The notes: a model not told the origin generated them from the letters alone. Shown: positions 1 to 9,064, counted from the first letter of the stretch. The stretch is 64,000 nt of DNA from Ktedonobacter sp. SOSP1-85 (GCF_016587415.1 NZ_BNJI01000001.1:4999501-5063500); one strand, 5' to 3'. Numbers and translations: made by a program.

Positions 1-1085
1 ACGGAGCCGCCATAGTAGACTCCCTTCCCCGTCAGGTGTCCAATTCCTGGTACATCCAATCTGCGGTAAGAGACCCCGCAGGCGAGCACGAGGACATGGC
101 AACGTAATTCTGTGCCGTCACCTAGCTCAACACAACGGTACTGTCCATCCAGGCGCACTTTTGTGGCCTTTTGCGGCATGATGATCTCCGCCCCAAAGCG
201 TTTGGCCTGGATAACGGCGCGACAGGCGAGATCGCTTCCCGATAATCCCACTGGAAAACCGAGGTAGTTCTCGATTCTCGAACTGGTTCCAGCCTGTCCC
301 CCTGCTGCTTCCTGATCTATGAGCAGGGTGTGCAGCCCCTCTGAGGCGCCATAGACTCCCCCTGCAAGTCCGGCAGGCCCCGAGCCAATGATGATGAGGT
401 CATAGAAAGGTTGCTCTGCATGCGTCTTGAGGTGGATTTTCTCCGCAAGCTGAACTAAACTGGGTTTGACCAGGTAAGAGCCATCTGGACAAATCACAAC
501 AGGCAAATTCCTCAGACTGAGACCTAGCTGAGTCAGTACCTGATTCGCCTCCGAGCTATTTTCGACATAGAGCCATTGGTAGGGGATGCGGTTACGTGCC
601 AGGAAGTCGCCAATCTCATGCATCTGGGGTGACCAGCGATGGCCTACAAGGCGTAGCTGGTTCTGGGATGTTTCATAGAAAGCCAGCCAGTCAGCCAGGA
701 GATCGTCGAGTGCGGGATAGAGATTGGCTTCTGGTGGTTCCCATGGTTCCATGATGTAATAGTCGATGAGTGCCGAGCTGATGGCCTGAATGGCTGCTCG
801 GCTATCCTCATAGGTGGTGAGCAAGATGCGCCTGGCCTTGGGATAGAGGGCGCGTGCGATTTGTAGAAACTCTGAGCCCTGCATCTCTGGCATGTCCGCA
901 TCAACCAGGAGAGCGGCAACTGGCTCGTTTTGCACATTCATCTCTCGAAGTTGATCGATGGCTTGTTGACACGAGGTCGCTTCAAGGATGCGAAAGCGGT
1001 TTCCGTATTTCTGTTGGAGATCATGTTCAAGCTGATGCAAAGTGGTGGGCGAATCATCCACTACAACGAGAGCAGGCTTCGTCAT
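1..1085 (-). CDS. Fused response regulator / thioredoxin-disulfide reductase (3' end off window)
   Basis: The frame opens at an ATG at 1085 and stays open to base 1, so at least 361 residues are present and the C-terminus lies outside the window. Residues 1 to about 125 form a receiver domain (VVVDDSPT at the start, phospho-acceptor region VDADMPEM). A thioredoxin/glutaredoxin-like middle part follows. From about residue 240 comes an FAD-binding Rossmann domain of the thioredoxin reductase family (IIIGSGPAGLAGG, then GGQAGTSSRIENYLGFP). Proteins of this build are known as fused response regulator/thioredoxin-disulfide reductases. Receiver-controlled transfer of electrons from NADPH to a disulfide is inferred from the family. 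The catalytic CxxC region is not reached here. It is divergent from the aldo/keto reductase gene at 1453. Confidence 0.88.
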   Translation of the reverse strand, partial: MTKPALVVVDDSPTTLHQLEHDLQQKYGNRFRILEATSCQQAIDQLREMNVQNEPVAALLVDADMPEMQGSEFLQIARALYPKARRILLTTYEDSRAAIQAISSALIDYYIMEPWEPPEANLYPALDDLLADWLAFYETSQNQLRLVGHRWSPQMHEIGDFLARNRIPYQWLYVENSSEANQVLTQLGLSLRNLPVVICPDGSYLVKPSLVQLAEKIHLKTHAEQPFYDLIIIGSGPAGLAGGVYGASEGLHTLLIDQEAAGGQAGTSSRIENYLGFPVGLSGSDLACRAVIQAKRFGAEIIMPQKATKVRLDGQYRCVELGDGTELRCHVLVLACGVSYRRLDVPGIGHLTGKGVYYGGS

Positions 1086-1257
1086 ATCTGACCCCAGTTC
1101 AACTAATAGTGTTAATGCTCTACAAATCGCTCTCTCTCAGCCTATTACACGCTTGGTCGCCAAAAGAGGTTTCTCCCTTTCGCATCTGAAGATCTTAGGA
1201 GGTTCAATTCTTACACGAGTCATGGTCTCTCTTTAGGAAAATTCTCTATTTATGACT

Positions 1258-1286
1258 TTGACAAAGATTTACATTTATGATATCTG
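1258..1286 (+). promoter_or_regulatory. Sigma70-type promoter candidate upstream of the aldo/keto reductase gene
   Basis: TTGACA at 1258-1263, a 17-base spacer, then TATCTG at 1281-1286. It lies in an AT-rich 367-base intergenic stretch (1086-1452) between two divergent genes. No gene was found in that stretch. The opposite-strand promoter for the reductase fusion must lie in the same gap but was not resolved. Confidence 0.45.
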
Positions 1287-1452
1287 TCATTTGAGTAAAT
1301 AAAATAATATACATGCGTTTATGGTAAAGATGGGAATGAAGATTTCATCTCCCTGCAAGGTTGGTTATCAGAACCTTATAAAGCCAGGAGAGTAGAAAGG
1401 CTCTTCAGCAGTGCCTTAGCGAAGTTTGTCTACCAGACAAAGGAGAATTACC

Positions 1453-2298
1453 ATGTCTGTTGCCATGCGCACGATAAAGCTTCCCTCCGGGGAGGCAATT
1501 CCAGTGCTTGGACAGGGGACCTGGGGCATGGCGGAAGACGCGCGACATCGAGATGACGAGATCGCGGCATTACGCCTTGGCCTCGATCTCGGTATGATAC
1601 TGATAGATACAGCTGAAATGTACGCTGATGGTGCTGCTGAAGAACTTGTTGGCGAGGCGATTGCCGGGCGGCGCGACGAGGTTTTTCTGGTCAGCAAGGT
1701 GTTGCCAGAGCATGCAACACGGGGCGGGACAATCGCGGCCTGCGAGGGTAGCCTGATGCGTCTCGGAACAGACCGTATTGACCTCTATCTGCTACACTGG
1801 CGCGGCCTTGTGCCATTGAGAGAGACGCTCGGTGCCTTGGCGGATTTAGCTCGCGTGGGCAAGATTCGCCATTGGGGCGTCAGCAACTTCGACGTGTTCG
1901 ATATGGAAGAACTTGTGATCACGCGTAATGGCGCGGACGTCGCGACCGACCAGGTACTCTACAACCTCACGCGTCGCGGTATCGAGTATGATCTGTTGCC
2001 CTGGTGCCGCGCACGTAGCCTTCCAATCATGGCCTACTCGCCGATTGAGCAGGGTCGACTGCTTAATCATCCCGTGCTTCAGAGAATAGCTGCCAGTCAC
2101 GGAGTGACGCCGACTCAGCTGGCAATTGCCTGGGTAATCCGGCTTGATGGAGTGAATGCTATTCCCAAAGCCAGTACACCAGAGCACACCCAGGAGAACT
2201 GCGGAGCGCTCAAAATCTTCCTCTCGAAACAAGAGCTTGCCATCCTCGACAGCGCGTTTCCACCGCCAACCGCGAAGCGGCCGCTTGAGATGCTCTAA
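1453..2298 (+). CDS. Aldo/keto reductase
   Basis: NADPH-dependent carbonyl reductase of the AKR superfamily, 281 residues, a (beta/alpha)8 barrel expected in the cytoplasm. The catalytic tetrad is visible: D52 and Y57 (DTAEMYADG), K82 (LVSKVLP) and H115 (LYLLHW). The family cofactor region near the C-terminus (AIPKASTPEH) is also present. The ATG at 1453 is chosen because AAGGAGA sits just before it. An in-frame TTG at 1426 has no ribosome-binding site. The substrate cannot be told from sequence. It stands alone, 129 bases before the BON-domain gene, in a stretch of stress-type genes. Confidence 0.92.
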   Translation: MSVAMRTIKLPSGEAIPVLGQGTWGMAEDARHRDDEIAALRLGLDLGMILIDTAEMYADGAAEELVGEAIAGRRDEVFLVSKVLPEHATRGGTIAACEGSLMRLGTDRIDLYLLHWRGLVPLRETLGALADLARVGKIRHWGVSNFDVFDMEELVITRNGADVATDQVLYNLTRRGIEYDLLPWCRARSLPIMAYSPIEQGRLLNHPVLQRIAASHGVTPTQLAIAWVIRLDGVNAIPKASTPEHTQENCGALKIFLSKQELAILDSAFPPPTAKRPLEML

Positions 2299-2427
2299 TG
2301 CGGATCATGACATGCATGGCAAGCATTGAAGGCTGCACCAGGATCAGGTTGAAACTATTGTTTGATAGAACGGAAACGGTAGGTGTTGAAGACTCTACGG
2401 TGAAAATAGGAGAAAGAGGCACACACC

Positions 2428-3114
2428 ATGGCGATTAGCCCACGTACTGATGAAGAAATTCAAGAGGATGTGCTGAATGAATTGAGGTGGGAGCCACGTG
2501 TCCGCGCAAATGAAATCGGCGTCATTACCAGGGATGGGGTCGTCACGTTGCTGGGCTGGGTCGATTCATATGTGCAAAAGGTTGCTGCCGAGGCCGCTGC
2601 TCGCCGCGTTCGTGGAGTCAGGGATGTCATCAATGAAATTGAGGTTCGCCTGGCTGGCTCCGCTCAGCGCACCGATGATAGCCTTGCGAAATCTGTGAAA
2701 GATACCCTCGCCTGGCATGTGCCCGTTCCAATTGATGATCTGGATGTGAGGGTAAGCAACGGCTGGGTAACACTTAAGGGCGAGGTTGAATACAACTTCC
2801 AGAAGAGAGAAGCCGAACATGTTGTTCAACGCATACCAGGGGTCAAAGGTATCACCAATCTTATCACAGTCAAACCCAATCCGGTGCCAGGTGACCTGAA
2901 GCTAAAGATTGAAGAAGCTCTGGTCCGCAATGCGGAGACGGACGCAAAGCATATTAAGGTTGAGGTTAAGGGGAGTAAGGTTATCCTACGTGGTAAGGCG
3001 CATTCGAATATGGAGAAACTGGTGGCGGAAGAGAGCGCGTGGTCAGCTCCCGGTGTCACCGAAGTTGAAAACCAGATCAAGGTTGATCCCGCCTTGGAGC
3101 CCATTACTGGATAA
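2428..3114 (+). CDS. Triple BON-domain protein
   Basis: 228 residues made of three consecutive BON domains (about 8-75, 80-150 and 155-225), each with the family's glycine pattern (GVVTLLGWV, GWVTLKGEV, SKVILRGKA). BON domains are known from OsmY and other stress proteins and are thought to bind phospholipid or other surfaces. Unlike OsmY there is no signal peptide, so a cytoplasmic or membrane-associated role is inferred. AGGAGAAAGAGG precedes the ATG at 2428. It lies between an aldo/keto reductase and an Hsp20 gene, which suits a general stress role. Confidence 0.88.
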   Translation: MAISPRTDEEIQEDVLNELRWEPRVRANEIGVITRDGVVTLLGWVDSYVQKVAAEAAARRVRGVRDVINEIEVRLAGSAQRTDDSLAKSVKDTLAWHVPVPIDDLDVRVSNGWVTLKGEVEYNFQKREAEHVVQRIPGVKGITNLITVKPNPVPGDLKLKIEEALVRNAETDAKHIKVEVKGSKVILRGKAHSNMEKLVAEESAWSAPGVTEVENQIKVDPALEPITG

Positions 3115-3261
3115 GATCCTGTCAGAAACCCCATATTGTTGCTATGCAGGGGTATAAGACGAGAATCCCACTAACAGCGGCCTACTGAGAACAGCTCTAT
3201 CACCTTGAGCAAGACAAATGTGGAAATGCTTGCGCATTTCCACACCGCTTTAACTAAAGCC

Positions 3262-3819
3262 TCACCCCTGTCCACGTGGCTGCTGCTTCGTTTGCCCACC
3301 TTGCGCTTGCTGCTGCTTCGTTTGTCCACCTTGTGCTGCCTGCTCAGTTTGACCTGCCCCCATCGCTTTTGCTTGCTTGGTACTGGTAACACTGATGTGA
3401 CGTGCTCTCGCCTCTTCGTGCGCAGGAATGTCTAATTCCAAGATGCCGTTCTCGTAGGAAACGGTGATATTATCAGGATCAAGTGGGCGATCAAAGGTGA
3501 CGTTGCGCTCAAACGCTTCTGTACGAATTTCTCGTCTCAGCAAATTCTTTCGCTTCTGCCGTTCTGTTTCTTCCTGCTTAATCTCTCCTCGAATAGTCAG
3601 TGTGTTTGGCTGTGCAATGACCTCAAGGTTTTCTGGGTTAAAACCTGGAACGGACAAGCGAATGTGATAGCCCTGGTCAGTTTCTTCCACATCCATAGGA
3701 GGAAGCATTTGTGGCAAGGTTTCCGGCCATCCGTGACGCACAAGGCTTTGCTCAAGCACATCATCCATGGCCTGGCGTAAACTTGCCACCCCGCGTAGTG
3801 GATCTGAGCGAATGAGCAT
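3262..3819 (-). CDS. Small heat-shock protein, Hsp20/alpha-crystallin family
   Basis: ATP-independent holdase chaperone. About 185 residues: an N-terminal arm with SDPLRGVASLRQAMDD, an alpha-crystallin domain (MDVEETDQGYHIRLSVPGF to YENGILELDIP) and a C-terminal tail. The start is set at 3819 because a GGAAGG-type site precedes it. A longer reading frame to 3861 lacks one. The tail is unusual: after the domain come near-identical units GGQTKQQ(Q)AQ, glutamine- and glycine-rich, in place of the usual short IxI/V tail. This suggests a disordered, possibly phase-separating end and a tandem duplication at DNA level (about 3285-3345). It converges with the BON gene. Confidence 0.92.
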   Translation of the reverse strand: MLIRSDPLRGVASLRQAMDDVLEQSLVRHGWPETLPQMLPPMDVEETDQGYHIRLSVPGFNPENLEVIAQPNTLTIRGEIKQEETERQKRKNLLRREIRTEAFERNVTFDRPLDPDNITVSYENGILELDIPAHEEARARHISVTSTKQAKAMGAGQTEQAAQGGQTKQQQAQGGQTKQQPRGQG

Positions 3820-4436
3820 AGGATAAACCTTTTCCTTCCTTTTCTTTTCAATCTCCTGCACTTCACTTTGGTACGTAAGAACGAATGAGATAGGCTCGAA
3901 TAGTTCCTGCCTCTTGCTTGTTCAAGGAATACTGATGTCGAGCTTTCTCTTGTGTTTCGTTCTATGGAAACTACGTTTGGAGAAAAGGATATGTAACATC
4001 TCTGGCACATGTTTCCACTATGCCCCTTTCATTACAGAAAGCCGAGCGAGAAAGCCCCGGTCATTCATGACTCTGTTGGGAAATTTTGTTCAGACATTTG
4101 GACAAATTGGTCGAGCCCCCTCTTTGAGACAAGCAAAGGGCGAGGCTCGACGTTCAGGGCGCAAAGATTTTCCTTGAACGTGTGCGTGAAGAGAGGTAAC
4201 GATCCGCAGCACATTTATCCCAGCCGCAATCTGTACATGATGCAGATGTGTCTTCCGCTCTCCACGATAGGGACGCGCGTCGCATTCTTGTCTGACGAAC
4301 CGCTTGTAAGATCGTTCCTTCGACACCAGCACGTAGCGCGTATTCCTCCTTGAAAGCAGAAGTGTGTTGCTCCTCCCGGCGCTTCTCTTTGAGCGTGGTC
4401 TGTTTTCATGGGCGTGGCTTCTTGCTGCAAAACATG
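3820..4436. other. Stretch with no recognised gene
   Basis: About 600 bases between the Hsp20 start and an ion-channel scrap. Short open frames exist on both strands, but none has a recognisable domain or a good ribosome-binding site. It must carry the Hsp20 promoter on the minus strand. No CIRCE-type inverted repeat was seen. Confidence 0.5.
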
Positions 4437-4544
4437 TCATTAGGAGATGCCTTCGCACGACTGGCTGCCATAGAAGCAGTATTGGGTCTGTTGATCGAGG
4501 TCAGCTTTATTGCGACCTTCACCCAGCGCTTCTTGGGAAAGTGA
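4437..4544 (+). pseudogene. C-terminal scrap of a small ion-channel-type membrane protein
   Basis: The frame reads MSLGDAFARLAAIEAVL, then a hydrophobic helix ending in FTQRFLGK and a stop. This resembles the last pore helix and C-terminus of two-TM potassium-channel-like proteins, where LGDAFARL follows the selectivity filter. No filter (TxGYG-like) and no upstream helix can be read in any frame before it. It therefore looks like the tail of a decayed gene. The family match is from memory of such proteins and is uncertain. Confidence 0.4.
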
Positions 4545-4642
4545 GAGTCTGATACTCTGAAGCTCTTTTTGGAGAAACGCCTAACAAGCGAGCTACGTGT
4601 TTATTTGGACAGAGTCCAGCAAGCAGAAAAGAGGATGAGGCT

Positions 4643-5776
4643 ATGAGCAATCCATTACTTCAATTGAGGCCATTGGGACAAAGCCTGTGGTATGACAATA
4701 TTGATCGTGCCCAGATCAAGTCCGGACAACTTCACCGTTTCCTTGAGGAAGACGGCGTTGTAGGAGTGACAGCCAATCCCACGACCTTTGAGAAAGCCAT
4801 ACGCGCAGGGCATGCCTATGACGAGCAGATGCAGCAACTGATGCGTGAGGGTAAAAGCGCCAAAGATATTTGTGACACGTTGGTGGCAACCGATGTTTGT
4901 ACAGTGGCCGAGATGCTGTATCCCATCTATGAGTCAACGGGTGGACAAGATGGATATGTCAGCCTGGAAGTCTCGCCTGAACTTGCTCACGATACCGCGA
5001 GAACGCTTGAGGATACGCGTCGGTATTGGAACATGATTGCACGCCCAAACCTCATGATCAAAATACCAGGAACGCCGGAGGGGATTGCCGCGCTTCAGCA
5101 GGCATTGACAGGGGGCATCAATGTCAATGTGACGCTTATCTTCTCTCTGGAGAATTATCGCCGGGTGGCGGAAGCCTATGTGAGCGCCTTAGAGATTCGT
5201 CTGCAGCGAGGCCTGGATATAAAACATCTCGCATCCGTTGCTAGCTTCTTTGTCAGCCGCCTGGATGTGCTGATTGATTCATTGCTTGAAGAGAAGATCA
5301 AAAACACACGAGATCCCTTAGAGCAGCACAAAATCGCCACATTGAGCGGGAAAGCTGCAATTGCGAACGCGCGTCTGGTCTATCAGGAGTTCAGACAGGT
5401 GTTTAGTTCAGCACGTTTTGCCTCGCTTGCGCGAGCAGGGGGAAAGTTGCAGCGCCCACTGTGGGCCAGTACCAGTACGAAGAACCCCGCATATCGCGAT
5501 GTTTTGTACGCGGAAGAACTGATCGGGCCAAACACCGTAGATACCATGCCGCTGGAAACTATAGAGCACTTTCGTGATCATGGGGAAGTGCATTTAAGTA
5601 TCGAGCGGGATCTTGCCCAGGCGAGCAATGTACTTACATCGCTGGCGCAGATAGGCATCTCTTATGAGAAGATCACACAGCAACTCCAAGAGGAGGGCAT
5701 ACAGAAGTTTGCTGCTTCGTACTGTGCAATGTATAAAGGAACTCAAGACAAACAAAGTGTAATGGAGCGGCCGTGA
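4643..5776 (+). CDS. tal: Transaldolase
   Basis: Pentose-phosphate-pathway enzyme moving a dihydroxyacetone unit between sedoheptulose-7-phosphate and glyceraldehyde-3-phosphate. 377 residues, the length of the long (actinobacterial/cyanobacterial) type. The start SLWYDNIDR and GVTANPTTFEKAI are typical. The Schiff-base lysine is K140 in NLMIKIPGT. Further family motifs are INVNVTLIFS and VASFFVSRLD. The ATG at 4643 follows AAGAGGATGAGG. It appears monocistronic. Confidence 0.95.
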   Translation: MSNPLLQLRPLGQSLWYDNIDRAQIKSGQLHRFLEEDGVVGVTANPTTFEKAIRAGHAYDEQMQQLMREGKSAKDICDTLVATDVCTVAEMLYPIYESTGGQDGYVSLEVSPELAHDTARTLEDTRRYWNMIARPNLMIKIPGTPEGIAALQQALTGGINVNVTLIFSLENYRRVAEAYVSALEIRLQRGLDIKHLASVASFFVSRLDVLIDSLLEEKIKNTRDPLEQHKIATLSGKAAIANARLVYQEFRQVFSSARFASLARAGGKLQRPLWASTSTKNPAYRDVLYAEELIGPNTVDTMPLETIEHFRDHGEVHLSIERDLAQASNVLTSLAQIGISYEKITQQLQEEGIQKFAASYCAMYKGTQDKQSVMERP

Positions 5777-5896
5777 ATGAGGGCCTGTGGATATTGTTGC
5801 TGGCTAGTATGAGCGGGTCTATTTTTGAACACTGGTCGATAGGTAGTTCAATCCATTTTCCTCGATAGAAGCGAAGAAACGAGAAGGAGAGCTGTT

Positions 5897-7051
5897 ATGA
5901 CAGGCTTTTGGGAAACAGTCAGCAGAATGAATGAGACACGCTGGGGCCATACGGCGACACTCTTGCAAGATGGCCGAGTCTTAGTTGCTGGCGGGAACGG
6001 GCTGGATGTGGGGCTAACCAGGTCAACCGCCGAGATCTTTGACCCTCAGACGCTCGAATGGACGCATACTGGGTCGATGAACGACCCACGTTGGGGTCAT
6101 ACGGCGACGCTCTTGCAAGATGGGCAGGTTCTCGTTGCCGGTGGATACGAGGCGGCACAATTTGGTGTGGGGATCCCGGTCCTTGCATCTGCTGAGTTAT
6201 TCTCCCCTACTACCAACACCTGGAAGAGAGTTCCAGACATGATCAGCGCTCATGCAGAACACGCCGCCACGCTTCTTCCTGGTGGGGAGGTTTTCGTCGC
6301 CAACGGCAACGGCGGGGTCGTCGGTGAACCTGCGATTAGTCTCGACCTGGTCGAGTGGTTTGACCCTATTACCGAAACGTGGCACCAGAAGGCAAAGGGG
6401 AACTGCCGCTATGCTGGGACCGGTACACTGCTCGCGGACACGTATATGCTCCTGTTCAGCGGCTCGAATTTCATCGGCAAGGCGGAGAATCCTGTCTTTG
6501 CGTCTAACATCTATGATCCGGTGCATGATGCCCTGGATGATACATTGCCGCTCAAGTATGCTCGCGCCTGGCATACCGCTACTCTCCTGCCCGATGGCAC
6601 TGTCCTCCTGGCTGGCGGGGGTACTAGATTAAGCGCCAATGCGCTAGCTGGTTTCTTTGAGCACGCAGATACTCCAGTCGAGGAGCGCTACTATCCTATT
6701 ACTCACAAACTGCAGCAGACCGCCAGCATGCAGCAGCGGCGCCATAGGCATACCAGCACCCTGCTCCAGGAAGGAGTTGTACTGGTCGCTGGAGGAAACT
6801 ACTTTACGACCTCTAAAGGGTCACCAACTGATGTTGGAAGTCTTCGTTCAGCGGAACTTTATCAAATGCTACCTGATAGCTCCCCCCTGGACGGAAGCTG
6901 GACAAATGGTGGCGATATGAACGAAGCACGCAGCTGCCACACCGCGACCCTCCTGCAAGACGGAACAGTTCTCATTGCAGGCGGGATTCAGCTTTCCAGC
7001 AGAAAAGTCCTGGCTTCAGTCGAGAGGTTTATCTTCGTTATGCCCTGTTAA
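5897..7051 (+). CDS. Kelch-repeat beta-propeller protein
   Basis: 384 residues built from about seven Kelch units. Most show the pattern HTATLLQDGxVLVAGG (near residues 18, 70, 120, 215, 285 and 350), one a looser variant (TGTLLADTYMLLFSG), so a single seven-bladed propeller is likely. No signal peptide or membrane segment is seen, so it would be cytoplasmic unless exported by another route. Kelch propellers bind proteins or sugars (galactose-oxidase-type). The copper ligands of galactose oxidase are not evident. AGAAGGAGAG precedes the ATG. It lies 120 bases after the transaldolase gene. Confidence 0.85.
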   Translation: MTGFWETVSRMNETRWGHTATLLQDGRVLVAGGNGLDVGLTRSTAEIFDPQTLEWTHTGSMNDPRWGHTATLLQDGQVLVAGGYEAAQFGVGIPVLASAELFSPTTNTWKRVPDMISAHAEHAATLLPGGEVFVANGNGGVVGEPAISLDLVEWFDPITETWHQKAKGNCRYAGTGTLLADTYMLLFSGSNFIGKAENPVFASNIYDPVHDALDDTLPLKYARAWHTATLLPDGTVLLAGGGTRLSANALAGFFEHADTPVEERYYPITHKLQQTASMQQRRHRHTSTLLQEGVVLVAGGNYFTTSKGSPTDVGSLRSAELYQMLPDSSPLDGSWTNGGDMNEARSCHTATLLQDGTVLIAGGIQLSSRKVLASVERFIFVMPC

Positions 7052-7175
7052 GATGTGCCCCATGCACTGATTGGCAGGCACAATGTGTTTGATAAGCCTA
7101 CATGCCTCCTTCTCGTCCTGGGTGGGAGCTATGGTAGGTTTTAGAGGTGCCTGGCTTTGATGTAACCTGGCTCTC

Positions 7176-7430
7176 CTAGAAAAGCACCTTGTCTATGTAA
7201 CACCAGCGCCAGTCTTCTCCGGGTTCCAGGGAGCGTATGATGGGATGTAATGTCTTGTGAAAATGCTTCGTTGCGTGCTTGTTCTTTGAAGAATCGCAGC
7301 AACCAACATGACCGCAGATGAGGCATTCGCGTAGGTGCACCCATGTATCTCCCATTTGCAAACACTCTTCACACCCTCGTGAGCGAGGCTCGACATCTCG
7401 CACTAGATCAAGATGTGTACAAGCAATCAT
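7176..7430 (-). CDS. UBP-type zinc-finger domain protein
   Basis: 84 residues consisting of one ZnF-UBP domain: HLDLVRDV, CEEC, LRECLICGHVGCCD, then HATKHFHKTLHPII. The Cys/His pattern is complete. In eukaryotes this fold binds the ubiquitin C-terminus. Bacterial stand-alone versions are common, and the ligand is unknown. The start at 7430 follows TAAGGAGA and is preferred over an in-frame ATG 100 bases upstream. It reads in the same direction as the EF-P-like gene, separated from it by a hairpin. Confidence 0.88.
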   Translation of the reverse strand: MIACTHLDLVRDVEPRSRGCEECLQMGDTWVHLRECLICGHVGCCDSSKNKHATKHFHKTLHPIIRSLEPGEDWRWCYIDKVLF

Positions 7431-7555
7431 ATCTTTGCTCTCCTTAGAAACTGTATGAGGGGACGGAAGTATGCTATCGACCATACTAAGGCTGCAATAA
7501 ATCAATGATGTAATCTGCTCTCCAGGCATCATTTCAGGATGTTTGGCAGCGAGGA

Positions 7556-7589
7556 GGGTTCAGGCAACTGGACTAAGTTGCCTGAACCC
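7556..7589 (-). terminator. Hairpin downstream of the EF-P-like gene
   Basis: A perfect 14-bp stem (GGGTTCAGGCAACT and its complement) with a 6-base loop lies 28 bases after the EF-P stop codon. No T-run follows on the minus strand, so termination is likely but not certain. Confidence 0.55.
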
Positions 7590-7616
7590 TGGAGATGGAG
7601 TCGATGTGTGTATCTC

Positions 7617-8186
7617 TTAGACGCGCTCCATGTATTCTCCGTTTTCCGTGTTGACGCGGATGCGGTCACCTGGAGAGACGATAGGGGGAACCATAACAGC
7701 CAGGCCCGTTTCAAGTCTCGCGGGCCCCTCCATGATGGCGCGCCAGAAACGCCCAACCATGTCAACGCTTTTCACACGCATGATGACCGATGACGGTAAT
7801 TCAACGCCAACCGGCTCGCTGTTCAGCAGCAGCATCTTGAGTTCCAGATCATCAACGATGAATTTGGCCGCATTCCCCAGCATGTCTGGTGGGAGTTGAA
7901 ACTCATCTGGATCGTCGGGATTGTCGGAACCGATGTCTGCGAAGTGGTAGAACTCACCATCCCAATGGGTAAAGACGACGGCAAGGCGATCAATCGGGAC
8001 GATATCTACTGGATAATGCGCATCCAGGGTTCGCTCGATCAATTCATGTGTACGTATGTGGCGCAACTTTACCTTTATGTCCGGATCAACTTGCGCCCTG
8101 GTAACCTTCTCCAAATTGACAACCGTATAGGGTTCGCCTTCGACCTGGATAGTGACTCCCTTGGTGACGTCACTTGCTGCAATCAT
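7617..8186 (-). CDS. Elongation factor P-like protein, divergent tip loop
   Basis: 189 residues from the ATG at 8186, the normal EF-P length. MIAASDVTKGVTIQVEGEPY matches the start of the KOW-like first domain. The OB domains follow, and the C-terminus (SPGDRIRVNTENGEYMERV) is the conserved EF-P ending. EF-P rescues ribosomes stalled at proline runs. Canonical proteins carry a PGK/RG-type loop whose tip lysine or arginine reaches the P-site tRNA. Here the loop reads NLEKVTRAQVDPD and lacks that tip. It is therefore a divergent paralogue, perhaps unmodified or of different function. An in-frame 37-residue extension upstream to 8297 has no family match. Confidence 0.85.
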   Translation of the reverse strand: MIAASDVTKGVTIQVEGEPYTVVNLEKVTRAQVDPDIKVKLRHIRTHELIERTLDAHYPVDIVPIDRLAVVFTHWDGEFYHFADIGSDNPDDPDEFQLPPDMLGNAAKFIVDDLELKMLLLNSEPVGVELPSSVIMRVKSVDMVGRFWRAIMEGPARLETGLAVMVPPIVSPGDRIRVNTENGEYMERV

Positions 8187-8532
8187 GAAGCACCCCGCTT
8201 CCGCACTGTACAACGTCTTCACAAGATTTGTTGTGTAGAAGACATACCTCCTGACATCAACACGAATGGCCATGGAGAAAGGTGTGACAAGCGGCAAGTC
8301 AAAAATAGTAATTCGTCGTAGATGAGAATAATTTGGGTATGAGGATCAGCTAATCAAACACTGCCATAGACTTGGGTTAGAATATATTCTTTGTGCGTAA
8401 CTCCTGGTCTACGTTACGAAGGTGTTTATATCTTCAAACTCTCCTGGCGGCGATCAATGCCGTCGTATAGACGTGAAAGTGCATTAATTGCAATAGGGGA
8501 GAGTGTTATGGGTTGTGTAGTGGTAAATGTGG

Positions 8533-8574
8533 ATAGGAATAAGAACCGGGCTTAAGCCTGGTTCTTATTCCTAT
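8533..8574. terminator. Long hairpin overlapping a stop codon
   Basis: A near-perfect 42-base palindrome (arms ATAGGAATAAGAACC..., one G-T pair) centred on the TAA stop of the next gene. A T-rich run follows on the plus strand (CTTTTTCCTTTTTC), which also encodes the lysine-rich tail of that gene on the minus strand. It can act as a terminator for both strands. Confidence 0.55.
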
Positions 8575-8842
8575 CTTTTTCCTTTTTCTCTTTGATCTTT
8601 TTTACTCTCCAATGTTGTTCGTCGATTTCTTCCCGAATGGTTCTAGCGAGCTTTTCAGCCTCGCGAAATGTCACTTCCATGCCTTCCAGGTCATGTTCAG
8701 CGGATGCGAACATGTCTTCGGAAGGAGGCCCTTGAGTCATCAATTTGATATTTGTTTCTAGCGAATCAACCGTATCCGCGTATTGTGCTAGAGCATTAAC
8801 GATAGCCCGTATTTTTTGTAAGTTGATCAATGCGTAGTTCAT
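8552..8842 (-). CDS. Small coiled-coil protein of unknown function
   Basis: 96 residues, mostly helical, with heptad-like spacing (LQKIRAIVNALAQYADTVDSLE; AEKLARTIREEIDEQHW) and a very lysine-rich end (KKIKEKKEKDRNKNQA). AAGGGAGCTGAG precedes the ATG at 8842. No domain was recognised. It has no membrane segment. A small dimeric or chaperone-like protein is possible, but no function is claimed. The stop codon lies inside a long hairpin. Confidence 0.7.
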   Translation of the reverse strand: MNYALINLQKIRAIVNALAQYADTVDSLETNIKLMTQGPPSEDMFASAEHDLEGMEVTFREAEKLARTIREEIDEQHWRVKKIKEKKEKDRNKNQA

Positions 8843-9064
8843 CTGTCTCAGCTCCCTTCTATCACCAGCCTATGCAAAAGAAAAAACACTGGGATTGACA
8901 GCAGCAAAATACAGTTGCTAATAACGATAGCCCCGTTTTTGTAGGAAGTTCACACTGGAAGGAGAAAGCTCTTGGCTTTTTCTCCATACACTGTACAATG
9001 CATCATTTATTAACACAGCGTATAGAAAGAGGTTCATTCATTTCATAAAAGATGGCTACGCTGA

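Noticed and set aside
3285..3345. The CTGCTGCTTCG repeats considered as a possible CRISPR-like or satellite array
   Set aside because: They lie in frame within the Hsp20 gene and encode the QTKQQ units; there are no spacers.
8187..8297. N-terminal extension of the EF-P-like gene with 37 extra codons
   Set aside because: EF-P starts at MIAASDV in family terms, and the extension has no conserved sequence.
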